DNA of 64,000 nucleotides from Paracoccus sp. C2R09 (GTDB lineage: Bacteria > Pseudomonadota > Alphaproteobacteria > Rhodobacterales > Rhodobacteraceae), in NCBI RefSeq assembly GCF_018860625.1, contig NZ_JAHKQB010000023.1:62001-126000 (forward strand), written 5' to 3'. The notes beneath the pieces were generated by a model, which worked only from the letters and a program-made list of their open reading frames with translations, ran no database searches and was not told where the DNA came from. Within the stretch, counting starts at the first letter, position 1. Each line of letters begins with the position of its first letter. Shown in pieces: positions 16,658 to 24,089 of this stretch. Made by a program: the position numbers and the translations under genes.

Positions 16658-17920
16658 TCAGGATTTGCCCTTCCAGGGGACCAGCCAGTCCTCGGCCTTG
16701 CGCATCAGGATGTCGATGCCGAAGCCGATCAGGCCGATCAGCACGATCCCCATGATCACGATGTCGGTCGCCTGGAACTTGGACGCCGCGACGATCATCT
16801 TGCCGGCGCCCTTCTCGGCCGCGACCAGTTCGGCGGCGACGACCGTGCCCCAGCAGACGCCCATGGCGACCCGCGCCCCGGTGAAGATCTCGGGGAGGGA
16901 GTTCGGCACGATCACATGCCGCAGCACCTGCCATTTCGACGCCCCGAGGCTGTAGGCCGCATGCACCTTGGTGATGTTCACCCCCGACACACCCGCCCGG
17001 GCCGAGATGATCATCACCCACAGTGCCGCAAGGAACAGAAGCACGATCTTGCCGTTCTCGCCGATGCCGAACCAGATGATGACCAGCGGGATCAGCGCAA
17101 GCGGCGGCACGGGGCGCATGAATTCGACGATCGGATCGAACCAGCCGCGCGCCCAGCCCGACAGCCCCATCGCGTAGCCAAGCGGAATACCCACCAGCGA
17201 CCCGATCACGAAGCCCGCGATGACGCGCCACAGCGACCAACCCACATGTTCCAGAAGCGCCACGTTCTGGTATCCGTCGCGCGAAATCTCGACCAGGCGC
17301 GCCACGACCGCCTCGGGCGAGGGCATCCAGATCGGTTCCATCTGCAGCCCCTTGTCGGGCGAGAAGTTGAGCGACCCCTTGGCCGTCATCGTCACATTGC
17401 CATGGGGGACCGAGACTTCGCCGCCCGGTTCGATGGGCTGACCCTCGATCGCGGTGATGCGGACATCGTCGCCATCGTTGCGCTGCGCGCTGATCAGGAC
17501 CGAACGCCACGCAGCGACCGTCGCGCTGTCGCTGGTGGCAAAGCCCGTCGCCGGGGCGGGTTCGGGATCCTCGGCCTCGGCGCCCATCTCGTGGACCAGC
17601 ACCGACACGGTGGCATCCGAGGTCCGACCGTCCGGCGCCGTCGCGGTGTAGGTGAAGGACGTGGTGCCGGTATAGGGCCCCGGCACGTGGACGGGCACAA
17701 GCTTCGATCCGGTGAACGCGCCCCAGACCAGGAACACCACCACGACCGAGATGATCGAGGCCCAACGATCGGGCCGCACCGCGCTCTCGTCGCCGAAGGT
17801 GACGGTCTTGAGCGAGGTGAAGTCGGTGACCTTGGCCATCGACCTGCGCACCAGCCTGATCGCCATGAACGCCCCGAAGAACAGCGCGCAGTAGACGGCA
17901 AGAATGATGAGACCGGTCAT
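16658..17920 (-). CDS. tauC: Taurine/sulfonate ABC permease with periplasmic Ig-like insert
   Basis: A 420-aa permease. Its C-terminal half (about 215-415) is a standard SsuC/TauC-type permease domain (LGYAMGLSGWARGWFDPIVE, EAA-like loop YSLGASKWQVLRHVIVPNSL). The N-terminal half is unusual. A helix at 1-22 and a second at about 53-71 are followed by some 120 residues outside the membrane. That insert resembles Ig/cadherin-like adhesin repeats (FTYTATAPDGRTSDATVSV; then VRITAIEGQPIEPGGEVSV ending SLNFSPDKG). TauC proteins are usually about 250-300 aa. It lies one base after tauB in the tauA-tauB-tauC operon. Confidence 0.85.
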   Translation of the reverse strand: MTGLIILAVYCALFFGAFMAIRLVRRSMAKVTDFTSLKTVTFGDESAVRPDRWASIISVVVVFLVWGAFTGSKLVPVHVPGPYTGTTSFTYTATAPDGRTSDATVSVLVHEMGAEAEDPEPAPATGFATSDSATVAAWRSVLISAQRNDGDDVRITAIEGQPIEPGGEVSVPHGNVTMTAKGSLNFSPDKGLQMEPIWMPSPEAVVARLVEISRDGYQNVALLEHVGWSLWRVIAGFVIGSLVGIPLGYAMGLSGWARGWFDPIVEFMRPVPPLALIPLVIIWFGIGENGKIVLLFLAALWVMIISARAGVSGVNITKVHAAYSLGASKWQVLRHVIVPNSLPEIFTGARVAMGVCWGTVVAAELVAAEKGAGKMIVAASKFQATDIVIMGIVLIGLIGFGIDILMRKAEDWLVPWKGKS

Positions 17921-17921
17921 G

Positions 17922-18722
17922 TCAGTTCTCTGCCCCGCCCATGATTTCCTCTTCCATTTCCCAGATCATTCCCAGGATCTCGTTCTTGGTGGCCCCGAAG
18001 GCCGGGTCTTCCTTGACCGAACGCAGATCGGCGCCGACGGCACGATCCGCGAAGGGAAGGCGATATTCCTTGTGGATGCGACCGGGTCGCGGGGCCATCA
18101 CCAGCAGCCGTTCGCCCAGAAGCAGCGCCTCGTCGACGGAATGGGTGATCAGGATGATGGTCTTGCCCGTCTCCTTCCACAGTTTCAGGACAAGGCCCTG
18201 CATCTTCTCGCGCGTCAGCGCGTCCAGCGCGCCCAGGGGTTCGTCCATCAGGATGACGTCGGGGTCGTTGGCAAGGCAGCGGGCAAGTGCCACGCGCTGC
18301 TGCATCCCGCCCGACAATTCGTAGACGGCCTTGGTCTTGAACGCGCTCAGGCCGACCGTGTCCAGAAGGTTCTCGACGATGGTGTTGCGATCCGTCTCGC
18401 CCATGCCCTTCATGCGGGGGCCGAATTCGACATTCTGGCGCACGTTCATCCATTCGAACAATGCGCCCTTCTGGAAGACCATGCCCCGTTCGGGGCCCGG
18501 CCCCCGAACGGGGCTGCCCTCCAGCGTCACCTCGCCCGAGGTCTGCGCCAGAAACCCCGCAAGAATGTTGAGAAGGGTCGATTTCCCGCAACCGGAAGGC
18601 CCCAGAACCGATATCAGTTCGCCCTTGCCGATGTTCAGGGATACGTCCTGCAGCGCCTGGACATGCCCGCCCTTGGGCAGGTCGAAGCGCATGGACAGGT
18701 TGTCTATGCTGAGAAAAGCCAT
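17922..18722 (-). CDS. tauB: Taurine/sulfonate ABC transporter ATP-binding protein
   Basis: A 266-aa ABC ATPase of the TauB/SsuB/NrtD group: Walker A GPSGCGKST, Q-loop VFQKGALFEW, signature ELSGGMQQRVALARCL, Walker B VILMDEP, and switch ITHSVDEA. I choose the ATG at 18722 (MAFLSIDNLSMRF); upstream in-frame codons overlap tauA and are unlikely. It lies between tauA and tauC. Taurine specificity is inferred from the divergent tpa-tauR pair; other sulfonates remain possible. Confidence 0.87.
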   Translation of the reverse strand: MAFLSIDNLSMRFDLPKGGHVQALQDVSLNIGKGELISVLGPSGCGKSTLLNILAGFLAQTSGEVTLEGSPVRGPGPERGMVFQKGALFEWMNVRQNVEFGPRMKGMGETDRNTIVENLLDTVGLSAFKTKAVYELSGGMQQRVALARCLANDPDVILMDEPLGALDALTREKMQGLVLKLWKETGKTIILITHSVDEALLLGERLLVMAPRPGRIHKEYRLPFADRAVGADLRSVKEDPAFGATKNEILGMIWEMEEEIMGGAEN

Positions 18723-18755
18723 GGGCAGTGTTCCCGAAAGCTGAGAAGGGTGGGT

Positions 18756-18780
18756 CGGGGCAGGCACGCGGCCCGCCCCG
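18756..18780 (-). other. Hairpin in the tauA-tauB gap
   Basis: A near-perfect 10-bp inverted repeat (CGGGGCAGGC / GCCCGCCCCG, one mismatch) occupies the 65-nt gap between tauA and tauB. No T run follows, so it more likely protects the 3' end of tauA mRNA, raising binding-protein levels, than ends transcription. Confidence 0.45.
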
Positions 18781-18787
18781 GACGGGA

Positions 18788-19768
18788 TCACTGCGCGGCG
18801 GCCAGCGGCGCGGTGTTCACCGTCGCCTCGTAGCTGTCCAGCGCGCTGGAGATGCTGCCGGCCTCGACGAAGACGTCGGCCACGCCCTTCATGAAGTTCT
18901 GGGCATTGCCGCCCAGCCATTTCGGGGCAAGCTGCTCCTCGATCGAGGGGAAGGTGAAGGTCGAGATCGATGCTTCGGCTTCCTCGGGCGACATCCCCGA
19001 TTCCGAAGCGATCTTGGCCAGCATCTCGGGGTCGTGGTTCTCGTTCCATTCGGCGTTGACGGCGGCGGTCACGGCCAAGAAATCGCTGACGAGGGCCTCG
19101 TTCTCGACCACGAAATCGGCGGGGGCCGAGGTGACGTCGAAGACCAGAATGCCCAGGTCCTCCTTCTCGGCGCCGGTCAGCAGGACGTTGCCGTGTTCCT
19201 TCATGCGGGCAAGGCCGCCACCGTAACCGCAGGCGAAATCGACCTCGCCCTGCGCAAGGGCAGCCGCGCCGTCGGTGGGCGCCATGTCCACGACAGTCAG
19301 CGATGCCACGTCCACGCCGAAATGATCCATCTGGCGCAGGAACCCGTAATGGGCGGCGGTGCCCATCGGCACGGCGACCTTCTTGCCCGCCAGTTCGTCC
19401 GCGCTGTCCTTGTCGATCTCCAGCTCGGTCGCGACGACGCAGTTGTCGTTCTCGGAATAGCTGACGGCCACGTCCAGCACCTGAAGCGCCTGCCCTGCCG
19501 ATGCGGCCACCACGAAGGGCGGGATCCCCTGAGAGATCGAGATCTGCACGTCGCCCGAAGCCATTGCCGCGGACATCGCGGTGCCGGTCTCGAAGCTGAC
19601 CCATTTCACGGGCATGCCCAGGGCCTCGTCATAGGCGCCATCGGCCTTGGCAGCCAGGAACGGCATGGGCCATTCGAGGAAATACCCGACGGTCAGTTCC
19701 TGCGCGGCGGCGCCCTGGGCTGCCATGGCCATGACGCTTGCGAACATCAATGCGGCGAATTTCTTCAT
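18788..19768 (-). CDS. tauA: Taurine/sulfonate-binding periplasmic protein
   Basis: A 326-aa solute-binding protein of the TauA/SsuA family. A Sec signal peptide (MKKFAALMFASVMAMAAQGAAAQ) precedes an NMT1-like fold with GTAMSAAMASGDVQISISQG near the N-terminal lobe and PMGTAAHYGFL in the middle. The ATG at 19768 is preceded by AAGGAGA, which fixes the start; longer in-frame versions lack a ribosome site. It is the first gene of tauABC and divergent from tpa, with TauR-type repeats in between. Length matches TauA proteins (about 320-340 aa). Confidence 0.87.
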   Translation of the reverse strand: MKKFAALMFASVMAMAAQGAAAQELTVGYFLEWPMPFLAAKADGAYDEALGMPVKWVSFETGTAMSAAMASGDVQISISQGIPPFVVAASAGQALQVLDVAVSYSENDNCVVATELEIDKDSADELAGKKVAVPMGTAAHYGFLRQMDHFGVDVASLTVVDMAPTDGAAALAQGEVDFACGYGGGLARMKEHGNVLLTGAEKEDLGILVFDVTSAPADFVVENEALVSDFLAVTAAVNAEWNENHDPEMLAKIASESGMSPEEAEASISTFTFPSIEEQLAPKWLGGNAQNFMKGVADVFVEAGSISSALDSYEATVNTAPLAAAQ

Positions 19769-19901
19769 CTGCAGTCTCCTTGGTGGATGCTTGGCGGCAT
19801 TCGCCGCGTTCTTTTCCCTGTTGTCGCGGGGATGCCATCGTCGGGCATCCCATGACCCGATCAATGAAGATCGCCGCGCGCTTCTCAACCGGCCCGTGCG
19901 G

Positions 19902-19934
19902 CTGGACTTATCTGTGGTGATCTTCTGGCCCTAC
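19902..19934 (+). promoter_or_regulatory. TauR-type direct repeats upstream of tpa
   Basis: CTGGACTTAT (19902-19911) and CTGGCCCTAC (19925-19934), starts 23 nt apart, in the tauA-tpa intergenic region about 100 nt before tpa. The layout mirrors the pair upstream of safD (14276-14307). The first repeat matches 9 of 10 positions of the CTGGACYTAA element recalled for TauR activation of tpa in R. capsulatus. Confidence 0.6.
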
Positions 19935-19947
19935 AAGCGCCGCAAGT

Positions 19948-19968
19948 TTGGGCACAGTTTGGGTCCAG
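19948..19968 (-). promoter_or_regulatory. Minus-strand CTGGAC-like repeats facing tauA
   Basis: On the minus strand CTGGACCCAA (19968-19959) is followed one helical turn later by CTGTGCCCAA (19957-19948). They could be the TauR contact for the divergent tauABC promoter. The spacing (11 nt) differs from the 22-23 nt of the two plus-strand pairs, so this is less sure. Confidence 0.4.
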
Positions 19969-20031
19969 CCGCAGGGCCGCGAAGATATCCGCCGCCATGC
20001 GTCCCCCCTCTTGCCCCGATGGAGACATCCC

Positions 20032-21411
20032 GTGAACCAAGTCGCCCCCGTCAACGATTTCCAGGACACCGTCAGCGCCGACCGTGCCCATGTCTGGCAC
20101 CACCTGACCCAGCACAAGATCCACGAGAAGGTGGACCCGCGCATCATGGTCGAAGGCAAGGGCATGCGCGTCTGGGATGCCAATGGGCGCGAGCATCTGG
20201 ACGGCGTGTCGGGCGGGGTCTGGACGGTGAATGTGGGTTATGGGCGCGCCGATATCGGGCAGGCCATCGCCGATCAGGTCACGAAGATGAACTTCTTCGC
20301 GCAGAATAACGGATCGGTCCCCGGTGCGCTGTTCGCCAAGAAGCTGATCGAACGGATGCCGGGCATGAGCCGCGTTTACTATGTCAATTCGGGGTCCGAG
20401 GCGAATGAGAAGGCGTTCAAGATGGTCCGCCAGATCGCGCAGAAGCGCTATGGCGGCAAGAAGCACAAGATCCTCTACCGCGAGCGCGACTATCACGGCT
20501 CGACCATCTCGACGATCTCGGCGGGCGGCCAGTTCGAGCGGAACGCCCATTACGGCCCCTATACCCCCGGCTTCGTCGAGGTGCCGCACTGCCTGGAATA
20601 CCGCGCCCAGTGGGATGTCGAGGATTACGGCCTGCGTGCCGCCGACGCCATCGAGGAGGTGATCCTGCGCGAGGGCCCCGACACGGTCGGTGCGCTGTGC
20701 CTCGAGACCGTGACGGCGGGTGGCGGCGTCATCACCCCGCCCGAGGGGTATTGGCCGCGCGTGCAGGAGATCTGCCGCAAATACGACATCCTGCTGCATC
20801 TGGACGAAGTCGTCTGCGGCATCGGACGCACCGGCAAATGGTTCGGATACCAGCATTACGGCATCCAGCCCGACCTTGTGACCATGGCCAAGGGCGTCGC
20901 TTCGGGCTATGCCGCGATCGCCTGCCTGGTGACGACCGAAGCCGTCTTCGACATGTTCAAGGACGACGCAAGCGATCCCATGAGCTTCTTCCGCGACATC
21001 TCGACCTATGGCGGCTGCACCGCCGGGCCGGCCGCCGCGCTGGAGAACATGCGCATCATCGAGGAAGAGGGCCTGCTGGAGAACACGCTGGCCATGGGCG
21101 AGCGGCTGATGGGCAACCTGCGCGAATTGCAGGAACGCCACGCGGCGATCGGCGACGTGCGCGGCCTGGGCCTGTTCTGCGGAGCCGAACTGGTCGCGGA
21201 TCGCGAAACCAAGGAACCCGCCCCCGAAGCCAAGGTCCAGGCCGTCATCGCGGAATGCATGGCGCAGGGCGTGATCATCGGTGCAACCGCGCGCGCGATC
21301 CCCGGCTTCAACAACACGCTGTGCCTGGCGCCGGCGCTGATCGCCACCGCGGACGATATCGATGCGATCACCGCGGCCATCGACGTCGCGCTGACCCGCG
21401 TCTTCGGCTGA
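20032..21411 (+). CDS. tpa: Taurine:pyruvate aminotransferase
   Basis: A 459-aa class III (omega) aminotransferase. The GTG at 20032, with GGAGA in front, is preferred; earlier in-frame codons run through the regulatory region. Key parts are the GSEANEKAFK phosphate region, DYHGSTISTISAGG, Asp258 in HLDEVVCGIGRTG and Lys287 in TMAKGVASG, which forms the PLP Schiff base. Context (tauABC divergent, tauR downstream) and overall similarity to Rhodobacterales Tpa support transfer of the taurine amino group to pyruvate, giving sulfoacetaldehyde and alanine. Related omega-aminotransferases act on other amines, so specificity is inferred. Confidence 0.85.
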   Translation: MNQVAPVNDFQDTVSADRAHVWHHLTQHKIHEKVDPRIMVEGKGMRVWDANGREHLDGVSGGVWTVNVGYGRADIGQAIADQVTKMNFFAQNNGSVPGALFAKKLIERMPGMSRVYYVNSGSEANEKAFKMVRQIAQKRYGGKKHKILYRERDYHGSTISTISAGGQFERNAHYGPYTPGFVEVPHCLEYRAQWDVEDYGLRAADAIEEVILREGPDTVGALCLETVTAGGGVITPPEGYWPRVQEICRKYDILLHLDEVVCGIGRTGKWFGYQHYGIQPDLVTMAKGVASGYAAIACLVTTEAVFDMFKDDASDPMSFFRDISTYGGCTAGPAAALENMRIIEEEGLLENTLAMGERLMGNLRELQERHAAIGDVRGLGLFCGAELVADRETKEPAPEAKVQAVIAECMAQGVIIGATARAIPGFNNTLCLAPALIATADDIDAITAAIDVALTRVFG

Positions 21412-21431
21412 TCGCAGCGCATTGCGCAAGG

Positions 21432-21462
21432 GGTTCGGGCCGCATATCCTGCGGCCCGAACC
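21432..21462 (+). terminator. Hairpin between tpa and tauR
   Basis: Perfect 13-bp arms GGTTCGGGCCGCA and TGCGGCCCGAACC around a five-base loop, followed only by TTA. It starts 20 nt after the tpa stop and ends 21 nt before the tauR start. It probably ends or weakens tpa transcription ahead of the low-expression regulator gene. Confidence 0.6.
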
Positions 21463-21483
21463 TTACCCGGAACGGGCACGCAT

Positions 21484-22956
21484 TTGGCGATACCTCCTGA
21501 AATCTTCCTGTTGCCGGCCAAGAGCGACGCGACACTGCAACAGCAGATCCAGCAGATCGTGGCCGAAGCCATCGTGTCGGGCCGCTGCGCCCCGGGCGAG
21601 AAGATGCCCTCGTCCCGCAGGCTGGCCGATCACCTTGGCGTTTCGCGGATCACGGTCACCCTGGGCTATACCGAGCTGGTGGCGAACGAATACCTCGTCT
21701 CGCGCGACAGGTCCGGCTATTTCGTCGCCGATACCGCGCCCACGCGTCCGGTCTTTGCGGATCCGACGATCGCGGATCGCGGCGGCGTGGACTGGGACCG
21801 CAAGCTGGCCCGCCCCACCCAGCTGCGCGAGGATATCCTGCGCCCGCCCAACTGGAACGATTACAAGTTCCCCTTCATCTATGGTCAGTCGGACCCCGAC
21901 CTCTTCGATCACGGCAACTGGCGGAACTGCGCGCTGCGCGCCGTGGGGCGGCGCGATTTCGACAGCCTTGCGCAGGATCACTATCAGAACGACGATCCGA
22001 TGCTGGTCGAATTCATCCTGCGCCACATCCTGCCCCGCCGTGGCATCCGCGCCCATCCGGACGAGATCCTGATCACCATGGGCGGCCAGAACGCGTTGTG
22101 GATGATCGCGCAGCTTCTGCTGTCCGAGGGTCAGAAGGCCATCGTGGAAAACCCCTGCTTTCCCGGGCTGCGCAAGATCTTCGACCAGATGCGATATGTC
22201 GCGACATCGGTGGACGTGGATGATGACGGGCTGCCCCCCGACCTGATCCCGCCCGATGCGGACGTGGTCTTCACCACCCCCAGCCATCACGCCCCGACCA
22301 ACGTGACGATGCCGCTGGACCGACGGCTGGAAATGCTGGATCGCGCCTTGCAGGACGATTTCCTGATCGTCGAGGACGATTACGAATTCGAAATGTCGTT
22401 CCTCAGCGCGCCTGCCCCCGCGCTCAAGTCGCTGGACCGGGCGGGGTCGGTCATCTATCTGGGATCGTTTTCGAAATCGATCTTTCCGGGGCTGCGGCTG
22501 GGTTACGTCGTCGGCGCCCGCCCCCTGATCCACGAGATGCGCAAGCTGCGCACGGTGGTCCTGCGCCACCCGCCCAGCCACATTCAGCGGACGACGGCCT
22601 ACTTCCTGTCGCTCGGCCATTACGACAGCCAGCTTGCGCGAATGGCCCGCGTCTATGGCAAGCGCCGCGCGATCATGGAGGGCTGCATCCGCGAATTCGG
22701 CCTGACGCCCGCGGGGCGCGACATGCATGGCGGGTCGTCCTTCTGGATGAAGGCCCCGCCGGGGGTCGATACGACCCAGCTGGCGCTGGACCTGCGCCGG
22801 AACAGCGTCCTGATCGAACCCGGCAACGCCTTCTTCGCACGCCGTGCGCCGGACAAGGCGCATTACCGCATCGCCTATTCGTCGATCAACGCCAGCCTGA
22901 TCCGCGACGGCATGGCCCTGGTCGCCGAGGCGATCCGGCAGGCGCCCCGCGCCTGA
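21484..22956 (+). CDS. tauR: TauR, MocR/GntR-type regulator of taurine use
   Basis: A 490-aa MocR-type regulator. An N-terminal GntR winged helix (about 14-80; PSSRRLADHLGVSRITV) is joined to a class I aminotransferase-like domain (about 110-490), whose PLP lysine is Lys331 in GSFSKSIFPGLRLG. In R. capsulatus, TauR activates taurine genes; the adjacent tpa and tauABC genes and the CTGGAC repeats upstream of tpa and safD support the same role. The start appears to be TTG at 21484 with a poor ribosome site, which would keep levels low. Its stop abuts the last codon of the convergent LacI gene. Confidence 0.85.
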   Translation: MAIPPEIFLLPAKSDATLQQQIQQIVAEAIVSGRCAPGEKMPSSRRLADHLGVSRITVTLGYTELVANEYLVSRDRSGYFVADTAPTRPVFADPTIADRGGVDWDRKLARPTQLREDILRPPNWNDYKFPFIYGQSDPDLFDHGNWRNCALRAVGRRDFDSLAQDHYQNDDPMLVEFILRHILPRRGIRAHPDEILITMGGQNALWMIAQLLLSEGQKAIVENPCFPGLRKIFDQMRYVATSVDVDDDGLPPDLIPPDADVVFTTPSHHAPTNVTMPLDRRLEMLDRALQDDFLIVEDDYEFEMSFLSAPAPALKSLDRAGSVIYLGSFSKSIFPGLRLGYVVGARPLIHEMRKLRTVVLRHPPSHIQRTTAYFLSLGHYDSQLARMARVYGKRRAIMEGCIREFGLTPAGRDMHGGSSFWMKAPPGVDTTQLALDLRRNSVLIEPGNAFFARRAPDKAHYRIAYSSINASLIRDGMALVAEAIRQAPRA

Positions 22957-23937
22957 TCACGGGCAGGGCCCGGTCGAGGCGCGGGCGATCAGTTCGAAAT
23001 CCAGCAGATGCGGATGGGGCTTCTCGTCCCTCTCGACCCAGCCGGCCAGCGCATCGGCCACCCCGCGGCCCATTCGCGATACCGGCAGATGGATCGTCGA
23101 CAACGCCGGATAGAGATGCGCCGAACCGGGCAGGTCGTCCAGCCCCATGACCGACATGTCCGCGGGCACGCGCAGCCCCTGACGCTGCACCTCGGCCATC
23201 GCGCCCGCCGCGATGACATCCGAAAGACAAAGGATCGCGCTTGGCCGGTATCCCGCCAGGACGGCCCGCACCCCCTCGCAGCCGCCTTTGGTGGACAGCG
23301 CGGTCTCGTGAAAGCTCAGATCGCCCTGACCCTGCAGCGCGGCCACGCGCAGACGGGTCCGGTCGTTTCGGACCGGTCCGTGCAGCACGGCGATGCGGCG
23401 ATGTCCCAGTTCGGTAAGATGCCCCAGTGCCGCCAGGGCGGCTCCGTGATTGTCATATCCGATGGTCGGCATCGAATATTCGGGGTCGTGGCAGGAAATC
23501 GCGATGGTCGGCAGACGCGCCCGGTCGATCAGGTCGTGGAAGTCCGGGCTGCGGGTCATGCCGGACACGATCAGCCCCTCGGCACCGATATCGACCAGCG
23601 CGCGGGCCTTGGCGACCTCGATCTTGGGGTCGTCATCCGTCGTGGCGACGACCAGCGACAGCCGCTGCGCGGTCAGTCCCTGTTCCAGGTTCGCCAGCAC
23701 GCGTGCGAAGATGTCGCTGTCCAACGTGGGGACCAGCGCGCCCACGAATCGCGTCCGCCCGGAATTGATCGCACGCGCCGCCGCACTTGGCACCCATTGC
23801 AGCCGCCGCATCGCGCCCTCGACCCGTTCGCGCGTCGCCGGCGCCACGCTTGCCGGTGAATTCATCACCCGCGAAACCGTCGCCACGGATACGCCTGCAT
23901 CCGCTGCCACATCGCGCAGGTTGACCCGCTTGCGCAT
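22957..23937 (-). CDS. LacI-family transcriptional regulator
   Basis: A 326-aa LacI/GalR protein: helix-turn-helix and hinge at about 4-55 (NLRDVAADAGVSVATVSRVM) and a periplasmic-binding-like effector domain (about 62-326; VGALVPTLDSDIFARVL, IGYDNHGAALAALGHL, GLDDLPGSAHLYPALS). I use the ATG at 23937, just before the DNA-binding domain; a GTG at 23982 would add 15 residues. It is divergent from the DUF1989-GcvT/ProXVW operon, and two perfect operators lie between them, so it is very likely that operon's repressor. The ligand is unknown. Confidence 0.87.
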   Translation of the reverse strand: MRKRVNLRDVAADAGVSVATVSRVMNSPASVAPATRERVEGAMRRLQWVPSAAARAINSGRTRFVGALVPTLDSDIFARVLANLEQGLTAQRLSLVVATTDDDPKIEVAKARALVDIGAEGLIVSGMTRSPDFHDLIDRARLPTIAISCHDPEYSMPTIGYDNHGAALAALGHLTELGHRRIAVLHGPVRNDRTRLRVAALQGQGDLSFHETALSTKGGCEGVRAVLAGYRPSAILCLSDVIAAGAMAEVQRQGLRVPADMSVMGLDDLPGSAHLYPALSTIHLPVSRMGRGVADALAGWVERDEKPHPHLLDFELIARASTGPCP

Positions 23938-24031
23938 CGCCGTTTTTTTGACCTGCTCCGCCCGAGATTCGATCACGCCCACCTGCCATTCTTCTGTTTC
24001 CTGCAGCGCAGGGATATCAGTTCTTGACGGA

Positions 24032-24066
24032 TGTAACCAGTTACACGGCGAATGTAACCAGTTACA
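24032..24066. promoter_or_regulatory. Tandem LacI-type operators
   Basis: The 14-nt perfect palindrome TGTAACCAGTTACA occurs at 24032-24045 and again at 24053-24066, 21 nt apart, two helical turns. Such CG-free-centre palindromes are typical of LacI-family sites. They lie between the LacI gene and the DUF1989-GcvT gene and overlap possible promoter parts (TTGACG at 24024-24029; CATTAT at 24065-24070). Cooperative repression of the rightward operon is the likely role. Confidence 0.85.
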
Positions 24067-24089
24067 TTATGCAGAATCGAGACTGACTG

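Noticed and set aside
21484..22956. Calling the tauR product an aminotransferase enzyme
   Set aside because: A GntR winged helix occupies the first 80 residues, so the aminotransferase fold is the sensor part of a MocR regulator.
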